From an uncultured bacterium (lineage in GTDB: Bacteria > Acidobacteriota > Aminicenantia > Aminicenantales > Saccharicenantaceae): a DNA stretch of 64,000 bases. This document shows positions 13,794 to 21,558 of the stretch, piece by piece. The position numbers were made by a program, and so were the translations under genes. Positions within the stretch are counted from its first letter, which is position 1. Every line of letters begins with the position of its first letter. The DNA is taken from positions 248,001 through 312,000 of the forward strand of contig CALEUG010000004.1 in NCBI GenBank assembly GCA_937920515.1, given 5' to 3'. The notes under the pieces were generated by a model, which saw only the letters and a list, made by a program, of their open reading frames with translations, did no database searches and was not told where the DNA came from.

Positions 13794-14891
13794 ATGAAGT
13801 TCTCGGCCACTAAAAACAACATTATTAATGAATTAGGATTGTTACAGGGCATTGTGGAAAAAAGAACAACCATGCCCATCCTGTCCAACGTTCTGGTGAA
13901 GGCGGGTAAGGGAAGTGTGGAATTGATGGGAACGGACCTGGAGGTGGGCCTCAAGACCAGTTTTGAGGCTGAGGTCCGGCAGGAAGGAGAGGCTGCGGTT
14001 AATGGGAAGAAGTTGTTCGATTTTATAAAGTTGCTTCCAGATGACCGAAACATAGAGTTCGTAAAAAAGGAAGAGCACCTGATGGTGAGGTCTGGCGAGA
14101 GTGAGATAAAGGTTCTGACCGCGCCGGAAGAGGACTTTCCGGCCATTCAGGATTCGAGCTTTGAAAGGGGTATTTCCTGGGATGTTTCCGAGTTCAAGGA
14201 AATGATAGATTGTGTGCTGTATGCCATTACCCAGGAGCAGCGTTATTACCTTAATGGTGCACTGCTGTCGATAAAAAATAACCAGCTGGAGCTGGTCAGC
14301 ACCGACGGTCATCGCCTGTCTTACACCAGGAGAGAATTTGAGGATTTAAGAGTCGAGAAAGAAGTCAACCAGATCATATCAAAAAAAACTCTTAACGAGC
14401 TTAAAAAGTTTGATGACGAGAAAGTGGAATTTGATTTTGATGATAACAGCCTGTTTTTCCGGGTGAAGAACCGGGTGTTGATTAGCCGCATGATTGAAAG
14501 TAAGTTCCCCAACTACCAGGCGGTCATGCCCAGGGATAACCCTAATATTTTGAATGTGGAGAGAGAGGTTCTGGTGACGGCCATCAAGCGGGTTTCCATC
14601 CTGTCCTCAGAAAAGTCCAGGGGGATCAAGTTTGACCTGAAGCCGGGCGAGCTCAAGCTCTTTTCCTCTAACCCGGAGTTCGGGGAAGCCAGGGATAAGC
14701 TAACCGTGGATTACCAGGGTAAGGAGATGGAGATAGGTTTTAATTCCCAGTACCTGCTTGACTTTTTAAGCACGGTCTCCTCGGACCGGGTAATTTTTGA
14801 AATAAAAGACGAAAACAGCGCCGTGTTGATCAAACCCGAAGCCGAGTCCAGAGGGGTTTACCTCTACGTACTGATGCCCATGAAAATCTGA
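13794..14891 (+). CDS. dnaN: DNA polymerase III sliding clamp (beta subunit)
   Basis: Forms the ring that tethers replicative polymerase to DNA. About 365 residues with three repeated clamp domains. Visible landmarks are KRTTMPILSNVLVKA in domain 1, SVELMGTDLEVGLK, LVSTDGHRLSYTR in domain 2, ILSSEKSRGIKFDL in domain 3 and the C-terminal YVLMPMKI. The ATG at 13794 has GAAAGGTGG upstream; a GTG at 13785 adds three unneeded residues. Its stop is 3 bases from the end of the opposing hydrogenase protease gene. Confidence 0.97.
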   Translation: MKFSATKNNIINELGLLQGIVEKRTTMPILSNVLVKAGKGSVELMGTDLEVGLKTSFEAEVRQEGEAAVNGKKLFDFIKLLPDDRNIEFVKKEEHLMVRSGESEIKVLTAPEEDFPAIQDSSFERGISWDVSEFKEMIDCVLYAITQEQRYYLNGALLSIKNNQLELVSTDGHRLSYTRREFEDLRVEKEVNQIISKKTLNELKKFDDEKVEFDFDDNSLFFRVKNRVLISRMIESKFPNYQAVMPRDNPNILNVEREVLVTAIKRVSILSSEKSRGIKFDLKPGELKLFSSNPEFGEARDKLTVDYQGKEMEIGFNSQYLLDFLSTVSSDRVIFEIKDENSAVLIKPEAESRGVYLYVLMPMKI

Positions 14892-14894
14892 GTA

Positions 14895-15398
14895 TCAGCG
14901 AGAGGCGCCGACAGCCAGGCTGGCTATGTATTCAGCCACCTGTCGGCAGGCTTCTTTGACCGCGGGGGACACCGGATGTCCGAAGTCCAGCAGCGGTGGC
15001 TGAATCCCGATGAAATAAATGTGGCAGGCCGAGTCGGCAGTAAGCTTTTCCAGCAGCTGGTAGAATTCGCTGCTTATTTTTTTCTTTTTTCTCCGCCCGG
15101 GCTCCAGCCTGGTGGCCAGAATGTGGCCCGGCTGGTGGCCGGTATCCAGGGCGTCAATAATTATAAGGTGAGAGGGCTTGAGTCGCTTTATCCTTCGGTT
15201 GTAAGAATCGATTAGCTCATAGAGCCGGAGGACTTTGGCTCTAACTTTCTGGCGCCGGCTCAGCCGGCGGTCAAGAAGGCTGGCCACCAGCAGCCCGGCC
15301 GCGTCGTCTGTTTTCAGGGTGTTACCCCTGCCCAGGACCAGCGGCCGGTCTATGCCCCGCAGTTCTTTTTTCAGAAATTCAACCCCGCGGTCAGGCAT
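14895..15398 (-). CDS. [NiFe] hydrogenase maturation protease, HycI type
   Basis: A 167-residue endopeptidase that removes the C-terminal tail of the hydrogenase large subunit after nickel insertion. Seen are LGRGNTLKTDDAAGLLVA near residue 22 (the GN...DD metal-site motif), IIIDALDTG near 80 and FIGIQPPLLDFGHPVSPAV near 130, matching HycI-like group 4 proteases. GGGAAGGG precedes the ATG. It is the last gene of the operon whose large subunit (16833-18035) has a HycE-like tail, its likely substrate. It is convergent with dnaN. Confidence 0.88.
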   Translation of the reverse strand: MPDRGVEFLKKELRGIDRPLVLGRGNTLKTDDAAGLLVASLLDRRLSRRQKVRAKVLRLYELIDSYNRRIKRLKPSHLIIIDALDTGHQPGHILATRLEPGRRKKKKISSEFYQLLEKLTADSACHIYFIGIQPPLLDFGHPVSPAVKEACRQVAEYIASLAVGASR

Positions 15399-15478
15399 TA
15401 GCCCTTCCCCCTCCCGCCATCAGCCTTTGATAAATTTAATACAGGCCTGAAAGCAGATCAAACCGGTGGGGCTTTGAC

Positions 15479-15877
15479 CTAAGAAGTCTTGGGTTCGGCT
15501 TTGGGCTTGACCACCGCCCGGACGTATTCCCATTCCATCTTCAGGTTGTGACGGTCGTAGTCAGAGATTTCAAACCGGGTGTCCATCAGCATGGCCTCGG
15601 TCGGACAGGAATCCACGCACTGGGCGCAGTGGATGCAGCGGTCGTTGTGGATGACCATTCTGAACCTTTTTTCGGCTTCGTTGGTGGCCGTTATTTCTAT
15701 GGCCTCAGCCGGGCAGTCGCGCTCGCAGGCCCGGCAGACAATGCACAGCTCGGGGCGGAGGTAGGGTGAGCCCCGGAAATCCCTGGGCACTTCCAGCTTC
15801 TGTAACGGGTAGTCGACAGTGGCTGGTTTCTTAAACAGGTGGCGGAGAAGTTCGGGGATAAACACGCCTATCTTCAT
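15479..15877 (-). CDS. NuoI/HyfH-like two-cluster ferredoxin subunit
   Basis: A 132-residue peripheral subunit carrying two [4Fe-4S] clusters that pass electrons towards the small subunit. Ligands C45/C48/C51/C55 (CIVCRACERDCP) and C81/C84/C87/C91 (CIHCAQCVDSCP) are complete. The N-terminal amphipathic segment (IPELLRHLFKKPATVDYP) resembles the membrane-contacting helix of NuoI. The start overlaps the NuoH-like stop by 4 bases (ATGA). The Lys-rich C-terminus ends the complex; the maturation protease follows after an 80-base gap. Confidence 0.93.
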   Translation of the reverse strand: MKIGVFIPELLRHLFKKPATVDYPLQKLEVPRDFRGSPYLRPELCIVCRACERDCPAEAIEITATNEAEKRFRMVIHNDRCIHCAQCVDSCPTEAMLMDTRFEISDYDRHNLKMEWEYVRAVVKPKAEPKTS

Positions 15878-16845
15878 GAGATCAACCCCTTTACCAGGAT
15901 GACGATTAAAAGTTGCAGGATGGCCAGCGGGGCCAGGTATTTCCAGGCAAAACTCACAACCTGGTCCACCCTGATTCTGGAAGTGGTGGCCCGGATTAAT
16001 GATAAAAAGAATATCACGAACAGTGTCTTGATGATGAAATTCAGCAACCCCAGGAAAACCCCTCCCGGAAAGCCACCGAGAAAAACGGTGGCCAGAAGTC
16101 CGGCTGCCACCACCATCTCGGCATCCATCATCAGGCGGAACAGGGCCAGTTTCTTGCCGGAGTATTCGGTAAAAGTGCCGCCGACAATTTCGGTCTCGGC
16201 GTGGGGGATGTCGAAGGGTGTTCTTTCCAGCTTGGCCTGGACGCAGATCAGGGCAACGATAAAACCCAGCAGGTTAACCAGGGCCAGAGCAGGCTTTTGC
16301 CGGTAGAAGGCGGCAATTTCAGCCAGGCGCCAGGAGTCAGCCAGCACGGCCGGGCTCAGTACCGACAGAAAGAGAGGAACTTCGTAGCCGAAGAGCATGG
16401 TCAGGACCCGGGCTCCTCCTATAGTGGAAAACAGGTTGGTGGAAGACCAGCCGGCCAGGAAGAAGATGAACGTGGGCAGGCTCAACAGGTAGAGGACCAC
16501 AATCAGGTCGCCGTTGAAGGAAATAGCTGAAGGCTGGTCCAGGCTGTAATTCCAGACGGGTAGCAGCAGCATGGCCGTAAAGACTATGGCCAGGCCGACC
16601 GCCGGCAGGACGGAGAACATTTTCCGGTCGGCTCTATCCGGCACGATGTCCTCCTTGGCCATGAGCTTGATGAAGTCGGCAATCGGCTGCAGCAACCCGA
16701 AGCGGCCGGTGTGGGTCGGTCCCATCCGGTTCTGAAGGCGGGCGTAGAGCTTGCGGTCGTACCACTCGACGAAGGTGGAGTAAAGGAACAAGAAGAGCAG
16801 ACCGGGATAGATGACGAGATAGATCAGAGTCTTCACAGTGGCCAT
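15874..16845 (-). CDS. NuoH/HyfC-like membrane subunit
   Basis: A 323-residue polytopic protein (about eight helices) that links the redox arm to the ion-pumping arm. Family signatures seen are VEWYDRKLYARLQNRMGPTHTGRFGLLQPIADFIKL in the first loop (given here as separate segments WYDRKLYARLQNRMGP and GLLQPIADFIK), and ERTPFDIPHAETEIVGG followed by TEYSG. The acidic residues in these loops are those lining the quinone-site/E-channel in complex I. It overlaps the large subunit gene by 13 bases. Confidence 0.94.
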   Translation of the reverse strand: MATVKTLIYLVIYPGLLFLFLYSTFVEWYDRKLYARLQNRMGPTHTGRFGLLQPIADFIKLMAKEDIVPDRADRKMFSVLPAVGLAIVFTAMLLLPVWNYSLDQPSAISFNGDLIVVLYLLSLPTFIFFLAGWSSTNLFSTIGGARVLTMLFGYEVPLFLSVLSPAVLADSWRLAEIAAFYRQKPALALVNLLGFIVALICVQAKLERTPFDIPHAETEIVGGTFTEYSGKKLALFRLMMDAEMVVAAGLLATVFLGGFPGGVFLGLLNFIIKTLFVIFFLSLIRATTSRIRVDQVVSFAWKYLAPLAILQLLIVILVKGLIS

Positions 16846-18035
16846 TCTGCTTCCCTCTTTCTTGCTTTCCCAGCCGAAACTTTAAGGCTGAGGGTTTTTA
16901 AGGAGTTCATGGAGATTATTTTTTCCTGTCCGCTCCGGGCATCGACCAGAGACACCGCCCGCTCGGCACAGCAGATGCAGGGGTCGATGGCCGCGAAAAT
17001 CAGCGGGACGTCGGCGATGAAGCCGTTCTTGAGCATCTTGATGGTGGCCGCATAGTTGCCCAGGGTCGGGGCCCGGACTTTTAGCCGCTCTGGCTTATCT
17101 GTGCCATTACTCTTGATGTAATGTATGTTCTCTCCGCGGGGCGCCTCGTAGCGGCTGACCACCTCGTTGGGCTTGGCCCGGCGAGGGGCCCGGACGGCCA
17201 CCGGTCCGGACGGCAGGTTTTTCAGAAGATATTCGATTATGTTATAGCACTGGAAAAGTTCTTTGATTCTAACCACCGTCCGGCCCAGGACATCGCAGGT
17301 GTCGGCGGTGCAGACTTCAAAGGGGACCTCATCGTAGACGGCGTAAGGGTCATCTTTGCGGACATCCATAGGCACGCCGGAAGCCCGGAGCGTGGGGCCC
17401 ACGGCGCACAGGGCGATGGCGTCTTCCCTGGATAAATAGCCCACGCCGGCCAGCCTGGCCACGAAGCTCGGTTCATTTGTCCCCAGATGTTGGTAGTACT
17501 CGCTGCGCTGGCGGAGTATGGCCAGGGAATCGAGAATGTGCTTGACCTGCTGTTCGTCCAGGTCCCGCCGAACGCCGCCGATGGTGTTGATGCCATAATG
17601 CACCCGGTTGCCGCAGATAATTTCCAGGATGTCCATGACGATTTCGCGGTCGCGCCAGGTGTACATGAAAAAGCTGTCAAAACCGGCTTCGTGCCCGGCC
17701 ACACCCAGCCAGAGCAGGTGGCTGTGGATTCTTTCCAGCTCGGCCACCAGAGTTCGGATGTAAAGGCCGCGTTTGGGCGGTTCCAGCTCCATCAGTTTCT
17801 CCACCCCCTGGACGTAGCAGGTGGTGTGGGAGTGGGAGCAGATGCCGCAGATGCGCTCGGTCAGGTAGATATTCTGAATCCAGGTCTTCTGCTCGGCCAG
17901 CTTTTCCAGTCCCCGGTGATTGTAGCCGAGGCGGATGTCGGCGTCGCGAATTATTTCTCCCTCCACGGTCATGCGCAGACTGATGGGCTCTTTCAGCGCC
18001 GGGTGTTGCGGCCCTATGGGTATCTGAAATCTCAT
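16833..18035 (-). CDS. Group 4 [NiFe] hydrogenase large subunit (NuoD/HycE-like)
   Basis: The catalytic subunit, 400 residues. Unlike NuoD it keeps both nickel-binding motifs: RICGICSHSH (C63, C66) and DPCICCAER (C353, C356). After AER comes a 41-residue tail starting AVSLVDARSGQEK, much like the tail cleaved from E. coli HycE. An active NiFe site is therefore predicted, making H2 from reduced ferredoxin or the reverse. GPQHPALKEP at the N-terminus and LGYNHRGLEK are shared with NuoD. It overlaps the NuoC-like stop by 4 bases. The exact group 4 subgroup needs a phylogeny. Confidence 0.93.
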   Translation of the reverse strand: MRFQIPIGPQHPALKEPISLRMTVEGEIIRDADIRLGYNHRGLEKLAEQKTWIQNIYLTERICGICSHSHTTCYVQGVEKLMELEPPKRGLYIRTLVAELERIHSHLLWLGVAGHEAGFDSFFMYTWRDREIVMDILEIICGNRVHYGINTIGGVRRDLDEQQVKHILDSLAILRQRSEYYQHLGTNEPSFVARLAGVGYLSREDAIALCAVGPTLRASGVPMDVRKDDPYAVYDEVPFEVCTADTCDVLGRTVVRIKELFQCYNIIEYLLKNLPSGPVAVRAPRRAKPNEVVSRYEAPRGENIHYIKSNGTDKPERLKVRAPTLGNYAATIKMLKNGFIADVPLIFAAIDPCICCAERAVSLVDARSGQEKIISMNSLKTLSLKVSAGKARKREAEWPL

Positions 18036-18505
18036 TTCTTACCTCCAGGAATGACCTCAGGCGGTCTTTCATACTTCCAGTCCTTGCGCAGCGGATAATT
18101 GCCGGCCGGCCAGCCGTCGGGCAGCAGCAGCGGGCGGGTATCGGGAATATTCTGGACGACAATCCCGAACATATCCTGCAGTTCCCGCTCGTAAAGTATG
18201 GCTCCGGGGATGAGCTCGCAGATACTGGGAAGGAGGGGGTTGTCCCGCGGTATCTCTGTTCGGATGTTGACGCAGGTAAAGTTGTTGGCAAAGTGGTAAA
18301 GGACTTCGAAGGCCTGTCCCAGGTCCACCCCGCTGATGGTGGCCAGGTGGGTAAAACCCATCTCGTTTTTGAGCCAGCCGACTGCGGCCAGCAGGTCGTC
18401 AACCTTAACCCTGATAAAAATGCGCCGCGGGGCCGGGTTGGTAATCTCCACCACTCGATCACCCAGACTGGCTTTGGCTTTATCCATCAAGATCTGGTCG
18501 CTCAT
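18032..18505 (-). CDS. NuoC-like 30-kDa subunit
   Basis: A 157-residue peripheral-arm subunit. The signature YERELQDMFGI (residues 105-114) and the downstream LLLPDGWPAGNYPLRKDW are diagnostic of the NuoC/HycE N-terminal family. It scaffolds the large subunit and carries no cofactor. In hydrogenase 3/4 this domain is fused to the large subunit; here it is separate, as in complex I and Mbh-type enzymes. Confidence 0.93.
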   Translation of the reverse strand: MSDQILMDKAKASLGDRVVEITNPAPRRIFIRVKVDDLLAAVGWLKNEMGFTHLATISGVDLGQAFEVLYHFANNFTCVNIRTEIPRDNPLLPSICELIPGAILYERELQDMFGIVVQNIPDTRPLLLPDGWPAGNYPLRKDWKYERPPEVIPGGKK

Positions 18506-18512
18506 TTTGACC

Positions 18513-18938
18513 TCATCCCTTCAGTTTATTCAGGAGCTTAACCACCCCGTCGATAACGGCATCGGGGCGCACCGGGCAGCCGGGTACGTAGACGTCCACC
18601 GGAATGACCTGGTCAATCCCGCCCAGCACGTTGTAAGCGCCGCGGTAGACGCAGCCGGACATGGCGCAGGCCCCGACGGCGATGACGAACTTGGGGTCCG
18701 GCGTCTGCTCGTAGATCCGGATCAACCGGTCTTTCATCTGCCTGGTGGCCGGGCCGGTGCAGACAATGACATCGGCATGCCGCGGCGTGGCCTTGAGCAG
18801 TATGCCGAATCGCTCGACGTCGAACCGAGGGGTAAGGGCGGCCACGACTTCAATGTCGCAGGCGTTGCAGGCCCCGGTATTCAGGTGAAGAATCCAGGGC
18901 GATTTCAGCCGGGACCAGTTAGTCAGTTTGGTCAGCAT
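18513..18938 (-). CDS. NuoB-like hydrogenase small subunit
   Basis: A 141-residue subunit holding the proximal [4Fe-4S] cluster beside the NiFe site. Likely ligands are C24 and C27 in GACNACDIE (the CxxC pattern of group 4 hydrogenases rather than the tandem CC of NuoB), C91 in VGACAMSGC, and C121 in VPGCPVRP. No Tat signal, as expected for a cytoplasm-facing group 4 enzyme. Its gene lies 2 bases after the NuoA-like stop. Confidence 0.94.
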   Translation of the reverse strand: MLTKLTNWSRLKSPWILHLNTGACNACDIEVVAALTPRFDVERFGILLKATPRHADVIVCTGPATRQMKDRLIRIYEQTPDPKFVIAVGACAMSGCVYRGAYNVLGGIDQVIPVDVYVPGCPVRPDAVIDGVVKLLNKLKG

Positions 18939-18939
18939 G

Positions 18940-19272
18940 TTAATCCCTCGTAATCAGGGCCAGAATGGCCAGAAATATCAGGGCCAGATATATTATACCC
19001 AAATATACTATTTTTCCGATCGGAATAGTGGCAATTACCAGGGCGGCCACGTGCATGATGGTGAAAAACAGGGCAAAGACGTAGAATAGCCGGTAGCCGA
19101 ACTGTACCTTGACTCCCGGGATATCCTCACCGCAGGCGTAGGTGGTGAGCTTGCCGGGGGTGCGGTTCAGCCCGGGGGCCATGGCCCGACCCAGGACATA
19201 GAGCAGGCCGGCCACGGCCAGGAAGAAAAAGAAGGCCACCGGCGGAGACAGTAAAAATTGCAGTCCATTCAT
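18940..19272 (-). CDS. NuoA-like membrane subunit
   Basis: A 110-residue protein with three predicted helices. The loop YACGEDIPGVKVQFGYRLFY matches the conserved first loop of NuoA (usually YECG), which sits near the redox/membrane junction of complex I. Most group 4 hydrogenases lack a recognisable NuoA, so its presence beside an intact NiFe site is notable. The gene lies between the NuoK-like and NuoB-like genes, nearly without gaps. Confidence 0.88.
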   Translation of the reverse strand: MNGLQFLLSPPVAFFFFLAVAGLLYVLGRAMAPGLNRTPGKLTTYACGEDIPGVKVQFGYRLFYVFALFFTIMHVAALVIATIPIGKIVYLGIIYLALIFLAILALITRD

Positions 19273-19275
19273 GGC

Positions 19276-19584
19276 TTATCCCTTCAGTTTTGAAAGTAAG
19301 CGGACATCCAGGCTCCTGTTCTTCTTGTAGATATTGATGATAAGGGCCAGGGCGGCGGCCACCAGGGCCACCTCCACCACGATGTAGGTTATGGCCAGGC
19401 TCTGGGCCAGCAGGATGTTATTTTTGACCGCGCCTGTGGCCACGATGGCCAGACTGACTCCCTTGCTGATTATTTCCACCGCGATGAACAGCCTGATCAG
19501 GTTGCGCATGGTGAGCAGGCAGTACAGGCCGATAAAGACCAGCAGGGCGGCAAAGAAAAGATACAGAAACCACAGATTACTCAT
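19276..19584 (-). CDS. NuoK/MrpC-like membrane subunit
   Basis: About 102 residues and three helices. MRNLIRLFIAVEIISKGVSLA contains the helix-2 Glu typical of NuoK/MnhC, and the following helix has a second acidic residue in YIVVEVALVAAALAL. These acids take part in ion translocation. I start at the ATG at 19584 (MSNLWF), overlapping the NuoJ-like gene by 8 bases; a longer upstream frame is mostly the other gene's sequence. Confidence 0.9.
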   Translation of the reverse strand: MSNLWFLYLFFAALLVFIGLYCLLTMRNLIRLFIAVEIISKGVSLAIVATGAVKNNILLAQSLAITYIVVEVALVAAALALIINIYKKNRSLDVRLLSKLKG

Positions 19585-20065
19585 CTCTGTCTTCTTCCTT
19601 TTTCCGGAATAGGGCCAGAACGGCCAGCACCCCGGCCAGGATGACTCCGACCTGGGCCACCAGGTCAAAGGTCCTCTGTTTCCAGAGAACCTGGCCGAAG
19701 GTCCCGGTTTCCGGTCCGGAGGGCAGGGCCGGGATCTTCTGCAGCAGCGACTTCATCACCAGTCCATCAATGACCAGGAACAGGATCAGGAAGACCGGAA
19801 AGGCCAGCTTGACCAGCCGGGCCTCAGTTACCTCGTCCCCTTTCTTGGTCAGGGCAATGGTCAGAATGAACAGAACGGTAATCAGACCGGCCACCACCGA
19901 GATCTCAAAGACGCCAGCATAAGGGGCAGCCAGCCTGAAGAAAATTATACCCAGCAACAGGCTGGCCACGGCCAGCGACAGGGCGGCTTTAATCAGGTCT
20001 TTCAGCAGAATGGCCAGTACGGAGAAGATAACCAGGCCGCAGAGCAGAATTATTTGTATTACCAT
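19577..20065 (-). CDS. NuoJ/MbhE-like membrane subunit
   Basis: A 162-residue polytopic protein with about five helices. The region LAAPYAGVFEISVVAGLITVLFI corresponds to the NuoJ helix-3 region (here split as PYAGVFEISVVAG and LITVLFILTIAL). It belongs to the E-channel module joining the redox arm to the antiporters. It ends in a charged cytoplasmic tail. The start lies 1 base after the upstream NuoM/N-like stop. Confidence 0.85.
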   Translation of the reverse strand: MVIQIILLCGLVIFSVLAILLKDLIKAALSLAVASLLLGIIFFRLAAPYAGVFEISVVAGLITVLFILTIALTKKGDEVTEARLVKLAFPVFLILFLVIDGLVMKSLLQKIPALPSGPETGTFGQVLWKQRTFDLVAQVGVILAGVLAVLALFRKKEEDRDE

Positions 20066-20066
20066 A

Positions 20067-21545
20067 TCACAATCCCCACATCAGAACCTGCTGGATTCCC
20101 CGGGCCAGGGCCTCGGCCGCCGGAGAAATCCAGGTCTTGAAAATTGGAGTAAAGAAAATGCCGGCCAGGACACAGACCAGGGCCAGCACCACGTTGGCCG
20201 CCGACATCCAGAAAGGAGCTTCCCTGACCTGAAGCCATTTTTCAGCCACCCTGCCGAAAAAGGCCTGGCGCTGGATCAGCAGGTAATACCAGAGGGTCAG
20301 GATACTGGCCAGGATGGCTACCAGGGCATAGCCGAATTCCCTGGCCTGGACAAGAGCCATGATTATGATCAGCTTGCTCCAGAACCCGGCCAGCGGCGGC
20401 ACTCCGGCAATGGACAGGGCGCCCACCAGGTTGGTCCCAGCCGTAACCGGAACCATTTTACCCAGTCCGCCCAGCTCTTCCAGGTTCCGGGTCCCGGTGA
20501 TGTGCTGGATGGAGCCGGAATTCAAGAACAGCAATCCCTTGGCCACGGCGTGGTTGAACAGGTGAAACAGCGCCCCGGCAATACCGAGGGGGGTACCAAG
20601 GGCCAGGCCCAGCACAATATAGCCGACCTGGCTGATGGAAGAGTAGGCCAGCATTCTCTTGATGTCCTTTTGACCGAGGGCCAGCAGAGCGGCCACCACC
20701 ATGGAGATGGTGCCCAGTGCCATAAGCAGCCGGGATAGGGCCGGGGTGATCCCGATGACGCTGTAAACAATTCTGAACAGGGCATAGATGCCGGAAACCT
20801 TGATCAGCAGGCCCGACAGCATGGCAGAAATCGGAGCCGGGGCCGAAGGATGGGCGTCGGGCAACCAGGCATGGAAAGGCACCAGGGCGGCTTTCAGGCC
20901 AAAGCCCATGATGAAGAAAGCCACACAGACTCCCAGCACCAGCCTGGCCTCCAGGTCCTGCAGGCCCTGAGCCACGGCCTGGAAATTAAGGCTGCCCGTC
21001 ATCCCGAAAATCACGGTGATGCTGAGCAGGGCGAAAGCCGAGGCCACCACCGACAGCATCAGATACTTGAAGGAAGCTTCCAGCTCGTCGTAGCCCAGGC
21101 CAAAGGCCACCAGGGCGTAAGATGCCACGGCCGCCACTTCCAGGAAGAGGTAAACAGAGAAAAGGTCAGGGACCAGAACCAGGCCGTTCATGCCGGCAAT
21201 CATCACCAGGAACAGAGCATAGAACGTCGACTTGTGCCCGTAATGTTCCAGGTAGTCAATGGAAAAGAGCGAGATACACAGGCTGACCAGTGAGATGGTA
21301 AAAAGCATGAACAGGTTGAAAGCGTCCAGGGCCACCTGCAGGTTGACCTTTTCCCCCAGCCAGTGCAGGTTCTGGACGATGAAGCCCTGGTTAAAGACGG
21401 GCTTGACCAGCAGAATGGAGTTGAACACCAGGAAAGCCAGAGCGGCGTTGGTCAGAACATCGGGCAGCAATTTTTTTGAAAATTTTCCAATCAGAGGCAG
21501 AAAGGCAGCAACCAGTAAAGGCATGACAATGAATGAAAAAACCAC
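20067..21545 (-). CDS. NuoM/NuoN/MrpD-like antiporter subunit
   Basis: A 492-residue, about 14-helix ion-pumping subunit. Seen are an acidic TM5-type site (YLFLEVAAVASYALVAFG), ALVPFHAWLPDAHPSAPAPISAMLSG with the TM7/8 Lys/His region, and FHLFNHAVAKGLLFLNSG. The start is probably GTG at 21545, with GGAGG 4 bases upstream. It is the third antiporter-like subunit in transcription order. Confidence 0.92.
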   Translation of the reverse strand: MVFSFIVMPLLVAAFLPLIGKFSKKLLPDVLTNAALAFLVFNSILLVKPVFNQGFIVQNLHWLGEKVNLQVALDAFNLFMLFTISLVSLCISLFSIDYLEHYGHKSTFYALFLVMIAGMNGLVLVPDLFSVYLFLEVAAVASYALVAFGLGYDELEASFKYLMLSVVASAFALLSITVIFGMTGSLNFQAVAQGLQDLEARLVLGVCVAFFIMGFGLKAALVPFHAWLPDAHPSAPAPISAMLSGLLIKVSGIYALFRIVYSVIGITPALSRLLMALGTISMVVAALLALGQKDIKRMLAYSSISQVGYIVLGLALGTPLGIAGALFHLFNHAVAKGLLFLNSGSIQHITGTRNLEELGGLGKMVPVTAGTNLVGALSIAGVPPLAGFWSKLIIIMALVQAREFGYALVAILASILTLWYYLLIQRQAFFGRVAEKWLQVREAPFWMSAANVVLALVCVLAGIFFTPIFKTWISPAAEALARGIQQVLMWGL

Positions 21546-21558
21546 CGCTCCTCCTCTA

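Noticed and set aside
17487-18098. 203-codon plus-strand frame inside the hydrogenase large subunit gene
   Set aside because: Antisense to the large subunit, whose metal-binding motifs are intact.
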